This document shows positions 53,901 to 64,000 of a stretch of DNA of 64,000 nt, piece after piece. Source of the stretch: Sinotaia quadrata (lineage: Eukaryota > Mollusca > Gastropoda > Architaenioglossa > Viviparidae); contig CM054177.1 of the NCBI GenBank assembly GCA_028829895.1, forward strand, positions 32,265,064-32,329,063, written 5' to 3'. How positions within the stretch are numbered: position 1 is the stretch's first letter; every line of letters starts with the position of its first letter. The position numbers and the translations under genes are program-made. Below the pieces are notes generated by a model, which ran no database searches, was not told the origin of the DNA, and saw nothing but the letters and a program-made list of their open reading frames with translations.

Positions 53901-56900
53901 TCTTATGTTTTTATTAGGCCCTTTTATTAGGCATTAGGCCCTATGTAGACTTTAATATGTAAAATAATTAGTTTTAATTTAGTTTATTTTTTGTACTTCA
54001 TGTCACAAAACGGTGTCCAGAGAATGAGCCATACACACAAAACTAAACTGATCAATAATGCAAATAGAATTAAGATAAATTAAAGAAAAAATAAATATCA
54101 ACATAAAGACAAAATATTGAAGTAAAAAGGTATTAGTGCATATTGTTTTTATCCAGAACAAAAATTTCTTACCTTTCTTTAATGATGAAAAATGAGCCAA
54201 GTTGAGCAAGCATAGTGCTTGCAAAGACAGCAAGCACCTCAAACCTTTCATAACTAAGACCAAACAAAAAGACATGAATAATTAAATCAATTGTATTTAT
54301 GTTACATATTAAGTGACATAGGAAAATTTGTATAGGTTTTGGTAAGAAAAGGTATTTTATGTGTAATAAAACTTAAACTTTCATTATTTATTTATTTTTT
54401 AAGATAACATTCATGGGAAAAATATCAATGATTTCTTCTTCCATCTGCTACTGACTTGTATATTACTTAACAAAATAAGTCTGTTTAATGAAATTATGTA
54501 AGTGTGTTAAGATCCCAAATTAGAATACTGGAGAAAGTGGTTTTAGTTTTCATACTTCATTTCTGTGTATTTTGCAGTCACTTAACAGCCCTTTAACTGT
54601 TTACAAATTAAATTTTGTTTATAATAAAAATTTACTCTTTTCACTTCAATAAAATATTTACTGTATTTATCATCTGCTGTTGTCATAGGTAAAAGAAAAT
54701 CAAACCACAGTGAAAGCTTTATCATTTAGAATCAGTTCAACAATACATTTAAATACGGCAACAAGCTGTTGTACACCTAATTGTGCAAAAAGCTTAGTAA
54801 CAGTTCATATATTTGATTCTTTTGATTATCAAGGGAAAGCAATAGGAGACAAAGATGGATATTTGCTTAAACTAATAACCTGTAACAGTGAATTGCCTAC
54901 TTATCGAAATCAGACGTGTTCATTTTAAACTGTAAACTCAAAGCAGTCGAAGTGTTGTAATATGCTCAACCAGTAATGAACACTTTGTAATACTTCTTAA
55001 TAGTAATTATTTTTTAAATCGCTACTTGTAAATGTATTACTAAATTGGATCAATAACAAGGAAAAAACAGTGAATTGAAGCGAAAAGAGATTATTGTTTA
55101 TAACTTCATTCCTTCAAGAAATAACTCAACAAAATTAACAGCTTTGCATCACTGTTAATTACTATTGTTTGTATTAGGTCAATACATTTAAAATATATTT
55201 TATTCAGTGGTTCTAAATATTATTTTTTAATACTGTACTATATAGTTAGAGAATACTAACACTGTTCAACAAACAGTAATAGCAAATTGTTTATAATACA
55301 CTATATTAGAAATAGTTACCTTTATTTAATATTTATTATTTTGTGAAATAATTAAAGCTGTGTTAAAATTAATTACCATAAAAAATAGTGCACTGACTTT
55401 AAAAATATGCATTAAAGGCATCTCCATCCCATTCTAAAGCTAACATTCCATATGGATCAGGTAGAATTATTTTATTACCATTGAGTTCTAATGTATGTTT
55501 CTCCTCAAGCATGATTTTGTTCAAGATGCTCAGTGTAAATTATGCTGGAAACTGAATTTCATCTCACATTCTGATATCAACAAGTGCAAGAAAAATGTTT
55601 TTGCCTACCACTCAACTGCACATGTGCTGAAAGTCCCAGATAAAAATAGAAACAAATTACATCCCTATACAAAGTGTAAAGAATTTATTGTACTATAAAG
55701 TGTTTTGTTTTAATAATCAGATGAAATATACATAAGTATAAAGAGTTATGTCGCAGGCATATCATGTCTAAGGGATCAGCAAAAATATATTCAAGTAAAG
55801 TGTATTTTATCAGCTGAAATATATATGTGTGTAAAGAGATTTTGATATCTTACAGATCAGCTAACAAAAACAAAATATGTAATGAGGTGTTATTTTTGGG
55901 TAAAGTGATTTTGTCTTAATGATTTGCTGAATGAAACCTAAGTTAAAGAGTTTACAATTGTGAGATGTGTTCTATGTCTAACCATTTAACTGCAATATGA
56001 ATATGTATAAACAGTTTATTTTGTAGTTAACCACTTTAGCATGGTGTGTTTGACCCACCACCCTTAAGTAAATCTTCTTTTAAAAGTCTCCAAAGGTGTC
56101 AAATTAATTTTCGAAAATCAGTGAGAAAAGTATACAATAATTATTACTAAATATTCGATAAATTTAAATACAGAAAAAAAAATGAATTTACTGAAAATGA
56201 ATACACTACACTAGAAATTCCTGTAAACTGTAATAAAATACCAAATAACTGTATTCTATATAATATGAAAATAATTCAACATGACACTAGAGAGCAACAT
56301 CATATTCACAGAAATTACTCTCTGGTTACTATCATCATTTCACTTTCAATGACAGTCAGTCAAAACATAACACTAGAGAGCAACATCACATTCACAGAAA
56401 TTACTCTCTGGTTACTATCATCATTTCACTTTCAATGACAGTCAGTCAAAACAGTAACACTTCCTTGGATAAAAATCTGTAAATGAGAGGATATTTGTAA
56501 ATGAAAGGACATTTGTAAAATGAGAAGACACTGTAAATGAAAATAATTGAGAGGACATTTGTAAATGAGAGGACATTTTTAAGTGAAAGCATTTGTAAAT
56601 GAAAGGACAACAGCATCTCACAAACACATACTTAACACATGAATTAACTTGGGAGTACATACTATGGAGCACTTTTCAGCAGATATGTGCTGGATGAGTA
56701 CACTAAAGAATCATGCTAAAGGAGTTATGCCTTAAAACTAAGGCTGTATTATTCATATTTCATGATATAGTTTTACACAGCTACAAGTAATAAGTATAAA
56801 TGTTTATTAAAACAGTTCTTTTAAAGCAGCATTATTTGAATTTAAAGAGGTGTTAGGATAATTTTGATAGGTGTATGCTAAATGCAAGAGGAGAAAAAGA

Positions 56901-59900
56901 AAGGAAAAAAGAATAATCAAGTAACACATTCAAAACCACAGCCATGAACTATTTTTTGTTAATTTCAACATTTCTGAAAAAATCTGATTTTTGTATTTAT
57001 TTAATTTGAATTGTTTCTATCATTATTATAATTTTAACTCACCCAAAAGAAAAGGCTGGTGAAGGCTGTTTGGTTTGAACCCAAATACTCAAAAGGCAGG
57101 TCAGCAAACTGCAACATGTTAAAAAAACATCTTTAGACTAAAGAAATATGACCTATGTACAGAGTAATTTTTTTCCATCATATAAGATGTGCATACAGGG
57201 TACCCTCTCACCAAGATACAAGCTTACAGGGATAAAAATTAATAAAAATGCTCTTAGTAAGAAATGTAAAATTAGGAGATTGCTCTTTGAGAAAAATACT
57301 ACAGAGAAAGTGAAGGATCACACCACCCCAAGTGTCTTGTGTTGGTACCAAAGCCTTCAAAGAATTGGAATAGAGACCAACCACAAACTTAAAGACTCTG
57401 AACAAGTTTTCTGTGTATCCTCATATCAACATGTGTGTCCAAGTGTTATGTAAAATGGATTTAAAAGATTACTTTCATAAATGAGAGACAAGAAATTCTG
57501 AAAATCTCTCCAGTCTGTAGCTCAGGAGAAGGTATTTCAGTTACAAGTTCTACTGTTCGATCTCTCTGTCAGTCTATTAGTGTTCACTCATGTCATGCTG
57601 TCTATCCTCTCTATCAGTCCTCTTGCTGTCTGTCCTATCTATCAGTCCTCTTGCTGTCTATCCTATCTATCAGTCCTCTTGCTGTCTATCCTATCTATCA
57701 GTCCTCTTGCTGTCTATCCTGTCTATCAGTCCTCTTGCTGTCTATCCTGTCTATCAGTCCTCTTGCTGTCTATCCTGTCTATCAGTCCTCTTGCTGTCTA
57801 TCCTATTTACCAGTCCTCTTTATGTCTATCCTCTCTAACAGTCCATTAGTGTTTACTTATGTCATGCTGTCAATATCTAAGTCAATCAGTGTTCACTCAA
57901 GTCATGCTGTCAATATCTAAGTCAATCAGTGTTCACTCATGTCATGCTGTCAATATCTAAGTCAATCAGTGTTCACTCATGTCATGCTGTCAATATCTAA
58001 GTCAATTGGTGTTCACTCATGTCATGCTGTCAATATCTAAGTCAATCGGTGTTCACTCATGTCATGCTGTCAATATCTAAGTCAATTGGTGTTCACTCAT
58101 GTCATGCCGTCAATATCTAAGTCAATTGGTGTTCACTCATGTCATGCTGTCAATATCTAAGTCAGTGTTCACTCATGTCATGCTGTCAATATCTAAGTCA
58201 ATTGGTGTTCACTCATGTCATGCTGTCTACTCTCTCTCTCAAACAAATTCTGGACTGTGTTATGTCTTTATCTCTATTCCTTCTATCTCTGCTCCAAGTT
58301 CATAGTCCTTTTCACCTGTTGTTGGAGGACCACATGAGAAAAATCTGCAAGCTGGCAATATCACCACGCTACACAACTCCTTCCATGCAGAGCACGCAGT
58401 TCTCAAAAAAGTTTCTTTGTTCTCATTCTCTCCTACACGTACACAATACCAACTAGTTCTTAAACAATGTACACAATACCAACTAGTTCCTAAACAATGT
58501 ACACAATACCAGCTAGTTCCTAAACAATGTACACAATACCAGCTAGTTCCTAAACAATGTACACAATACCAACTAGTTCCTAAACAATGCTTATAACTAC
58601 AAAATAATCAATATTCTCTCCTACACGTACACAATACCAACTAGTTCCTAAACAATGCTTATAGCTACAAAATAATCAATATTCTCTCCTACACGTACAC
58701 AATACCAACTAGTTCCTAAACAATGTACACAATACCAGCTAGTTCCTAAACAATGCTTATAGCTACAAAATAATCAATATTCTCTCCTACACGTACACAA
58801 TACCAACTAGTTCCTAAACAATGCTTATAACTACAAAATAATCAATATTCTCAGCAAAAACATAGTCACACTGAACCCATATAAAAGATTTAAAAGTGCT
58901 TCACAATTTACACATTCAGAAAGCATTTCAAAAAGTCATTTCCCCAAATCAGCATTTCCAAATGACACAACTCTCTGAATTGTTTAAAAAATATATCACA
59001 ATAGCAAAACAGTGCAGGTGAAACTGCATGCACACACATGTGCACCATCCAACAATATGAACCTTGGTTTTATATGCATATTAACAAAAAATAGATTTAT
59101 TTATAACTGTTATGACCTAACTCTTAAATTATGAGCTGCTGTGAAGAAATATATTGTATATTTGTTAGTTACACTTTATACTTTTGAACTTAACATTTAG
59201 AAACCTTTTAGACTTATCCCCCGTGTGATGCAACACTAACATGAAATTTCACAGTAATCATATAAGCTACAAAAATGAATAAGGGAAGAATCATACATGA
59301 TTTGGCAAAGAGAAACAACCCAAAACATTTTTGAGGCGAGTCCAACAGCCTTCAACCCTGTCAACTTGTTTGATGCAAGTTCATATCAATTTTATTCTAA
59401 GGACATGGTAAACATTCAGAAAAACAATTTATTTTACTTAGAAAATATAGGGTTTTAGTTTTTATGAAATAATCTTTGATTTTTCTCTATCATTATTAAG
59501 TGACTAAAGATTTTATGCATTTAATGGTTCCTTAGAACTTAGATACTGATGATGGTGGTGGTGGTGATGGTGATGGTAGTTATGATCAATCATGAAATAA
59601 TAAATACCAGAGCACTTACCTAAAAGCATCAAAGATAGTGAGATAGGCAAAAGCTGTGAGTGCTGAAAAACATCCAGAATTTACCAAAAAAAATTAATTA
59701 ACAAATTATTCACCTTTGAAGCTTATATATATAAATTTAAAAGGGTTTGAAATTAATAATAATAATTAATAATGCAAACAGAAACAGTTTTATAATGGAA
59801 ATTAAATATTTATAAAGATAACATCAAACTGAATATTCTTTGAAACTAAAATTTAAAATTAACTCTATTCTTGTCAGTAATATATTCTTAAGAAACAAAT

Positions 59901-60326
59901 AGAAAAATAGATATAATTCAATTTTAATTAAAATAAAATAAAAGATCACATGAAAATAAATAATAAATAAATATTGACGACAATAACTGTAAATTGCTAG
60001 AGGAGATATTTTAGTATAGCATTGAACTTAAAATAAAAATATATACAAAAATAAGTAATCCTCTCATAACAACTACAGTTACCAATGGAGTGTAAAGTAA
60101 CAAAACTTAAGAGATTATTTTCTTTTAAATGGAATAAATCATTTACCCATGCTGTTTGTAGAATGGCACCACAATAATAAAACCACAGAGGCAATGATGT
60201 TGAAAAAGAGAAATGCAAAAATCTTCTTAGCCTGCACATTTATAAAATCATACAAACAATATATACATAAGCCATTTAAAAAAAAAATTCTAAATAGAAC
60301 AAAACTTTAAGTTCACGCACGCACGC

Positions 60327-60357
<31 letters not shown>

Positions 60358-63300
60358 TTCCTTCTTTTAAAATTTAATTTTGTTTTAAATATATCTAACA
60401 CTGATTTTAACTGATTGTAATAATATAAATATTGTTGCTTTTAGATTAATACTTGTCATGATTGTCTATGTAAGCTCAGATACTAAGTACTTATTTAAAC
60501 TATTTTTAAATGTTCATAATGCAAAGGCTCAGGCTATAAATAAAAACTTAAAAATAATCTTTAAAGCAAGGGATCAAACTATTAATCAAAAGTGTAAGAT
60601 TAAAAATAATTGTATGTTTTTATCTTTATACCATTCACTCATTTAAATCTTACAACATTCAAATTAGACAGAACATCAAGATAGTGAATATATATTTTGT
60701 TTGTTATAAGATTACAGAATATTTGCAAATTTGATAAGTATGACAATGAAACAGAACAGAGGAAATCATTCAAACAAATTTATCAAGCAACTGTTCACAT
60801 AGATACATTCCTATATACATTGATTTCATATATATATATATATATAAGCTATGCAAAGTGTTTTTCATTATGCAGAAAATGTGCTGAAGGGGTTAAGCAA
60901 GATTTAAGGAAAATGAATTGTTCACTAAAACAAATAAATCAGCAGTCAGTCCAATGCTGTCAGCAAACATTAATATCCATATTAACTGACTGACTAATAG
61001 AGTAATCAGAACAAACAGCTCATTTAGAATTAAACACTAGTCTTTACAATCCATTATTGAAAATTAAAATGTAAATGGACAACACTTTATCAAATAAAGA
61101 CATAGTAAAATAAAGTTGATAAAAATTAACTTTGTTGGTTACATTTTAAACTTACAGTACCTTAAAAATAGAGTTTAAGGAGCCTAATTCTATTAACTAA
61201 AATAATTAGCTCACAAAAAATATAGTTCCTCTGTTGTACTATTCTTACCTCTTGTAGCCTAGCAATGCCAGTAAGCTCCCTTGTGAAGGAACCAAGAACT
61301 GTCCTGTTAGTGCTGGGAAATGGATAAATTGTTCCCTGGGACAAAATGTTTAAAGTCAACAATTTTTAGCCAAGTTCTTTTTTCTTGACTTAATTATCAT
61401 TTGCTTCCTTCTGGCAGCTTAACAGCTAGAACTTTATATCTGTTCATCCCTTAATTATTAGAGAGCCTGTGGTAACAATAACCAAAAATGTTTTGCTGTC
61501 ATCTCCATAATAAAACTATAAAAAAAGCCCATCCATTACCAGTTTATTTCCATTCATGATATGGATGATCCCCAAATTCAGACAAAGCAAAAATCAAACT
61601 TCCAGGCTCTATAATTCTTTCTCATGCTAATCCCAACTAATCAACTAATCCCAACATGTCACTAGACAATACAGTGACTTCAGATTAATTATAATCTGAT
61701 AAAAGCATGCAATTTTGGAAATAATCTTTGGATTTCTTACCTAGTGACGCATTGGTTATAATTTCAGGAAATAAAATAAAATGGAGCTCCCTCGACACAC
61801 ACACACACACACCCGCCCAAGTCAACATATTTATGATAAAAGTGTTGCTTATAAGTAATCTGACTTGAATTCTGATTTGAAATTTTAAAGTCCGACTCTG
61901 ACTGTAGTTTATTAATATCATTTGGCATACAATGATATGTTGATATGGAGTTTAGTGCATGAGTATGGTATAAGTGTAAATAAATGAAGAAGTGGCTTTA
62001 TTTAACAGTTTTCATTATAAAACTATTTTACAATCATACAATAATGTGGTACAAAAAACCTCAAAATATATTTAATATGATAATGTTTATCTAAATTATT
62101 TTTTTTCTTTAAAATGATTACTTCTAATACTTAATAGGTCAGCTTCATTGCTGGTCTCAAATCAAATTTGATGAGTTTGAGGGCAGAAAACAAAAGTTCC
62201 ACAGTGACTTTGGCCAGTAGCATTGTGTAAATCAATGCAGCATCTTGAATAATCTTGAGGTAGTAGGCTATATTGCATTTTTAGCACTCACTTCAGACAT
62301 ATTCTCAGTTCTCAACCTCTTTCAGTGCTTAGTAAAAGTTTATTTGAATTTAGTTAGATGTGACAGTTTCTCTTTTCTGAAATTTTGCAAATTTAATCAC
62401 CAATGTTTTGACCAATCCTGTATATCTAGATATTTTTCAAAATCTTTATCATGTAACCATTGATGAAGGTGATTGAATGCTGTCATGTGGTGACCCAGCT
62501 ATCATCCTATCTTCCTCCTGTACATCTTCCATATAAACTTCTAATTTATAGAGCAGAAGATTTTTTGTTTTTAGATCACTATTTCAATAACTTCACAAAG
62601 TTCTTCTTACTTCTGTTGGTTAAAATATACTTAATTAATAATAAACAACTACCTTGAGATGTCATTTCATTTTTTTTTCCTTTTTTTTCCCTCTCATGTT
62701 CAAACATGGATCTGACTTATCCTCAATTCTCATAAAATTTGGAACTGGAGTTGGAACATTTTTATTGACTCTGACTCCACTAAAAAAAACAACTGACTCT
62801 ACAACTTAAACTCCACAGCCCTGCTACTGAATCCAAACTGATCACTGATATTGCTGAGTTACTTTGATACAGATGCAGTAGACAATATGCCGAAAGAGAT
62901 GGTTATCTGTGCCTCCTGCCTGCGTATGGGACATTTTCAAGACGTATAAGTACATTACTATTGTTATTCTAATTCCATCTTCTCAGCAATCACATCTAAC
63001 CAGAAGTGCTAGGAAAAAACTGATTGCCAGTAATTAAATTATTTTCTTAAAAAGTAGAGAGAAAATCATGATCTTTAGTGCTAAAAAATTGCCTTATGAT
63101 AGACAGTCTATTTGTTATTTTCTGGACTTGCAAATGACATTTTTTCACTTGCAAATTGCAAGCTTACAAGTGGGATTTTCAAGGGTTATACATGATGAAG
63201 TGATTTTCTTAGTTTCGTTAGGCTTCACTGTGCATATGTATATACAGATTAAAAATTTGATAGGAATTCAAATTCAGACATCATCTTGTGTACATGTAAG

Positions 63301-63698
63301 TTAAATAAACTTTGACATGAATTATGATTTTACATCGCTGCACAAATAATTAACTCTACAGAGTCTGATTTATGTAACTTACTTAGGCATACTTCTGTAT
63401 ATTAATTATTAAGGATTTTAATGCACTTCATTTTTTATATAGTATTATTATAAAGTATTATGTTGGCTTTGATTTTGAATTTGATATAAATTCTGATTTA
63501 ACACCTTTCTGTATATATAATTAATTAAATAGATTTTGATATGAATTATTACTAACTTAGGTTTCATTCTGTATAAGCAATTATACAAGCTGTGATATAA
63601 AATATTTTAAATAAATATGTACACACAATCACATACAAATAATCTATATACTTTACTTACTGTGGTGTGGTACTTTGTCCCTGGTGATGGGGGTGCAT
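44538..63698 (-). CDS. SLC30A6: Zinc transporter 6 (ZnT6), 12 exons visible, 5' end outside window
   Basis: Cation-diffusion-facilitator family member. In vertebrates ZnT6 has no transport activity of its own and pairs with ZnT5 at the Golgi/early secretory pathway to supply zinc to enzymes such as alkaline phosphatases. Twelve exons join without phase conflict to give 450 visible residues (human 461). The order is a Pro/Ser-rich N-tail, six TM segments, and a C-terminal cytosolic domain ending in a Gly/Pro-rich tail. Landmarks: FERLEVLAVFAS-like segment (YERFEVLAVFAS), STSWLQEH, GTMFPMSVYTGK, then VQVRVRRDADEQLVLAHVY and VQIFKDDW. In TM2 the canonical Asp and His of the metal site are Phe74 and Leu77, leaving only Asp81, consistent with a non-transporting subunit. 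Start codon not in the window; the first visible exon enters mid-codon. Confidence 0.95.
45340..45432. repeat. Two-copy tandem duplication, about 48 bp
   Basis: GCTTTATCCAAGGTATAGTA-type block followed by GTGTTAGTAGAAGCATCTT, present twice with few differences. Confidence 0.75.
46730..46900. repeat. Diverged minisatellite in SLC30A6 intron
   Basis: Four to five copies with TGAGTCACAGTTACATATTT and TTGAGTTACATCAGTATRTT cores. Confidence 0.7.
46905..47027 (-). repeat. Array carrying copies of the donor of exon 47028-47144
   Basis: On the minus strand the true junction GGTACTCTG|GTATGCATTTGTTA is followed by two further copies: AGCACTCTG|GTATGGAATTGTTA (exon side ends at 46970) and AGCACCCTT|GTGTGCATTTGTTA. 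The spacing is about 57-60 bp. Confidence 0.8.
47028..47144 (-). CDS. SLC30A6: SLC30A6 exon, start of cytosolic C-domain
   Basis: Acceptor TTTATCAG|ACTATG, donor ACTCTG|GTATGC, 117 nt, phase 0 both sides. Encodes TMPSHILSQLDKLLREAS, then LDGVLEFRHEHFWTL, close to human TLDGVLEVRNEHFWTL. Both of its boundaries are echoed in flanking minisatellites. Confidence 0.97.
47145..47910 (-). repeat. About 34-38-bp array carrying copies of the acceptor of exon 47028-47144
   Basis: Plus-strand unit GTGAGATGACATAATCTGAT followed by AGACAAATCATACTA repeats roughly 12-15 times. In minus-strand sense each copy reads CTATCAG|ATTATGTCATCTCAC, matching the true acceptor TTATCAG|ACTATGCCATCTCAC at 47145-47144. 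A nested 35-bp subarray (core CAAAGCAATTGTACCAGTAC) occupies 47250-47370. Confidence 0.85.
48151..48253 (-). CDS. SLC30A6: SLC30A6 exon, TM6
   Basis: Acceptor CTGAACAG|GTCATA, donor TTACAG|GTAGGT. Encodes ADTWAAIFISAMTCGTMFP and MSVYTGKILLQ; human has ADTAS...GTMYPMSVYSGKVLLQ. Confidence 0.97.
48480..48700. repeat. About 95-100-bp diverged duplication, 2-3 copies
   Basis: Cores GAGTATTTTTGATGYAATGC, CTTACTAAAGACTTA and TTTGGTCCTGGCTTG recur in the intron between TM5 and TM6 exons. Confidence 0.7.
48985..49104 (-). CDS. SLC30A6: SLC30A6 exon, TM5 region
   Basis: Acceptor TATCTTAG|TCTTTG, donor TACACA|GTGAGT. Encodes SLCNIIPGLSKLLLPRINP then a hydrophobic segment; human SLCGIIPGLSSIFLPRMNP. 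Confidence 0.97.
49764..49907 (-). CDS. SLC30A6: SLC30A6 exon, TM4 and linker to TM5
   Basis: Acceptor TTGCCTAG|GGGTCG, donor TGAGAG|GTATGG. Encodes GRLLVGTIFGLMVHLLLIF and VVEASTSSWLQEHISDMSE; human has SEAASTSWLQEHVADLS. Confidence 0.97.
49908..51650. other. SLC30A6 intron without recognised features
   Basis: AT-rich intronic sequence between the TM4 exon and the 51.7 kb repeat cluster. I see no exon, RNA gene or array. Confidence 0.5.
51660..52140. repeat. About 55-75-bp minisatellite
   Basis: Six to seven copies with cores GAACAATTTTGATTGTCCCT and GTGTGAGGGAAAACAAATAC then AATATACAGA. Confidence 0.85.
52260..52565. repeat. About 75-80-bp minisatellite, 4 copies
   Basis: Cores AGACCAAGTACAGAATATAA and CTAACTCAATTTGCCTATAT, ending about 260 bp from the micro-exon. 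Confidence 0.8.
52826..52861 (-). CDS. SLC30A6: SLC30A6 micro-exon, TM3-4 loop
   Basis: Only 36 nt: acceptor TATTTCAG|TATTGA, donor CACAC|GTAAGT. Encodes SIECIVQQPEIHT; the QPEIHT stretch is identical to human EQPEIHT, which identifies this short exon. Confidence 0.93.
53090..53425. repeat. 48-bp minisatellite, 7 copies
   Basis: Unit GGTTATAAATTATCTTAAAG, ATGTCTGCAGGGTGATATCA, GCAATATT. Because 48 is divisible by three, an open frame (122 codons, plus strand) runs through the array with a 16-residue period; it is not a gene. Confidence 0.95.
54173..54253 (-). CDS. SLC30A6: SLC30A6 exon, TM3
   Basis: Acceptor GTCTTAG|TTATGA, donor GAAAG|GTAAGA. Encodes YERFEVLAVFASTMLAQLG and FFIIKE, close to human FERLEVLAVFASTVLAQLG. 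Confidence 0.97.
56284..56455. repeat. Two-copy tandem duplication of about 85 bp
   Basis: Block starting ACACTAGAGAGCAACATCA and holding TTACTCTCTGGTTACTATCA is present twice with only a couple of substitutions. Confidence 0.9.
56470..56610. repeat. Short GTAAATGA array
   Basis: Imperfect repeats of GTAAATGAGAGGACATTT (about 18-20 bp) reaching to about 400 bp from the downstream exon boundary at 57043. Confidence 0.8.
57043..57108 (-). CDS. SLC30A6: SLC30A6 exon, TM2 end and TM2-3 loop
   Basis: Acceptor TGTTGCAG|TTTGCT, donor TTTTGG|GTGAGT, phase 2 both ends. Encodes SLLTCLLSIWVQTKQPSPAF; human SLMTCLISYWVTLRKPSPVY. Confidence 0.95.
57590..57840. repeat. 28-bp minisatellite, 8-9 copies
   Basis: Core CAGTCCTCTTGCTGTCTATC followed by CTATCTAT. 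Produces several long open frames that are artefacts. Confidence 0.95.
57840..58240. repeat. 40-bp minisatellite, about 10 copies
   Basis: Core CACTCATGTCATGCTGTCAA followed by TATCTAAGTCAATYGGTGTT. It shares TGCTGTC with the 28-bp array next to it, so the two probably have a common ancestor. Confidence 0.95.
58430..58855. repeat. Higher-order minisatellite with 30-bp and longer units
   Basis: The 30-bp unit GTACACAATACCARCTAGTT + CCTAAACAAT is interleaved with a segment CTTATARCTACAAAATAATC + AATATTCTCTCCTACAC. The combined unit is itself repeated four times, a clear higher-order structure. Confidence 0.95.
59550..59577. repeat. (GGT/GAT)n trinucleotide tract
   Basis: About nine GRTGRT-type triplets, intronic. 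Confidence 0.8.
59620..59662 (-). CDS. SLC30A6: SLC30A6 exon, TM2 first half
   Basis: Acceptor TTTTTCAG|CACTCA, donor TTTTAG|GTAAGT, phase 1 in and phase 2 out. Encodes ALTAFAYLTIFDAF; human has ALTAYTYLTIFDLF. Positions of the canonical metal-site Asp and His are Phe and Leu. Confidence 0.95.
60147..60231 (-). CDS. SLC30A6: SLC30A6 exon, TM1
   Basis: Acceptor TGTGCAG|GCTAAG, donor CATGG|GTAAAT, phase 0 in and phase 1 out. Encodes KKIFAFLFFNIIASVV and WCHSTNSM; human has LLFGVINLICTGFLLMWCSSTNSI. Confidence 0.95.
60314..60352. repeat. (CA)n microsatellite with CGCA head
   Basis: Three to four ACGC tetramers followed by about 14 CA dinucleotides, in the intron between TM1 and the N-terminal exon. 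Confidence 0.9.
60828..60846. repeat. (TA)n microsatellite
   Basis: About nine TA dinucleotides, intronic. Confidence 0.85.
61249..61335 (-). CDS. SLC30A6: SLC30A6 exon, N-terminal region
   Basis: Acceptor GTCCCAG|GGAACA, donor CAAGAG|GTAAGA, 87 nt, phase 0 both sides. Encodes GTIYPFPSTNRTVLGSF and onward. The GTIYPF start resembles GTIHLF at the human N-terminus. Confidence 0.88.
61336..63660. other. SLC30A6 first visible intron, no recognised genes
   Basis: AT-rich intron of about 2.3 kb. Besides the AC microsatellite I see nothing coding. A GC-neutral block near 61970-62880 gave small open frames with no recognisable domain. Confidence 0.5.
61795..61812. repeat. (AC)n microsatellite
   Basis: Nine AC dinucleotides in the first visible SLC30A6 intron. 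Confidence 0.85.
63661..63698 (-). CDS. SLC30A6: SLC30A6 first visible exon (N-terminal tail)
   Basis: Acceptor TTGTAG|ATGCAC, donor CCACA|GTAAGT, 38 nt. Downstream frame forces reading APPSPGTKYHTT, so the ATG at its start is out of frame and this is an internal exon; the initiator lies upstream, off the right edge. Confidence 0.75.
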
Positions 63699-64000
63699 CT
63701 ACAAGGAAACAAGAAATTAGATATATAGCACATTCTTACATAGTGAACAAGCTGGGTATTGTACTGAGTATTTTAATATCATTAAAAGTAAAGTAAAACA
63801 TGTATCAGCAATACAACTTAATGGTCAAAATCAAAGTCAAAAGATGTAGATACTCACTGTAAAACATGGTTTATTCAAATTCAATCCACCAATATGTTAC
63901 TCTCAATAACAGAAGTGATAAATTCTCTTATTATAATAATTAATATTAATATATATAATTATAGTATTAGTAAATACTAAATAACTTTGTTAAAGCAATT

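Larger units (their letters stand above)
54254..57042. other. SLC30A6 intron, mostly featureless
   Basis: AT-rich intron between the TM3 exon and the previous exon. Only the duplication at 56284-56455 and the short array at 56470-56600 stand out. Confidence 0.5.

Noticed and set aside
63661..63698. ATG at the 5' end of the first visible SLC30A6 exon as start codon
   Set aside because: It is out of frame with the next exon; the frame that keeps SLC30A6 intact reads through as APPSPG, requiring an upstream exon.

Overview
This is a eukaryotic, animal nuclear genomic window. It is AT-rich, and its genes are split into many short exons (36-468 nt) with GT..AG introns that hold minisatellites, microsatellites and a few transposon scraps. 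I see no operons, Shine-Dalgarno sites or other prokaryotic features. The encoded proteins look like an invertebrate, possibly an arthropod or chelicerate, but the sequence alone does not prove the taxon.

Layout. 1-2400: non-coding flank with a degenerate 5' tandem array. About 2400-2655: probable TATA-less promoter and 5'UTR. 2656-42103, plus strand: a complete 23-exon gene for the NVL (nuclear VCP-like) tandem AAA ATPase. All exon phases join without a break and the predicted protein is 873 residues. 42104-44537: the gap between two convergent coding ends, holding both 3'UTRs. 44538-63698, minus strand: twelve coding exons of SLC30A6 (ZnT6). Its stop codon is inside the window. Its start codon lies beyond the right edge, and 450 residues are visible.

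The two genes are not functionally linked as far as I can tell. NVL acts in the nucleolus in late 60S ribosome biogenesis. ZnT6 is the non-transporting partner of ZnT5 in early secretory-pathway zinc loading. They are simply tail-to-tail neighbours.

The most unusual thing here is the tandem repeats. At nine exon/intron junctions in both genes, the neighbouring array is built from the junction itself, so introns carry serial copies of their own 5' or 3' splice site (junctions at 9269, 18233, 22452, 28198, 31954, 33668, 47027 and 47145). In one case, NVL exon 6 from 11009, the copies are inside the coding sequence: an in-frame 60-bp unit repeated three times, each unit junction mimicking the exon's own acceptor. 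I treat splice-junction-seeded minisatellites as the main candidate for something undescribed. Also notable are a 56-bp-arm inverted repeat at 27892-28038, a 355-bp element with 26-bp terminal inverted repeats at 4873-5227, a CTCF-like motif at 20231-20250, and an internally deleted hAT/ZBED-like transposase remnant at 40375-41064 lying between two blocks of the same minisatellite.
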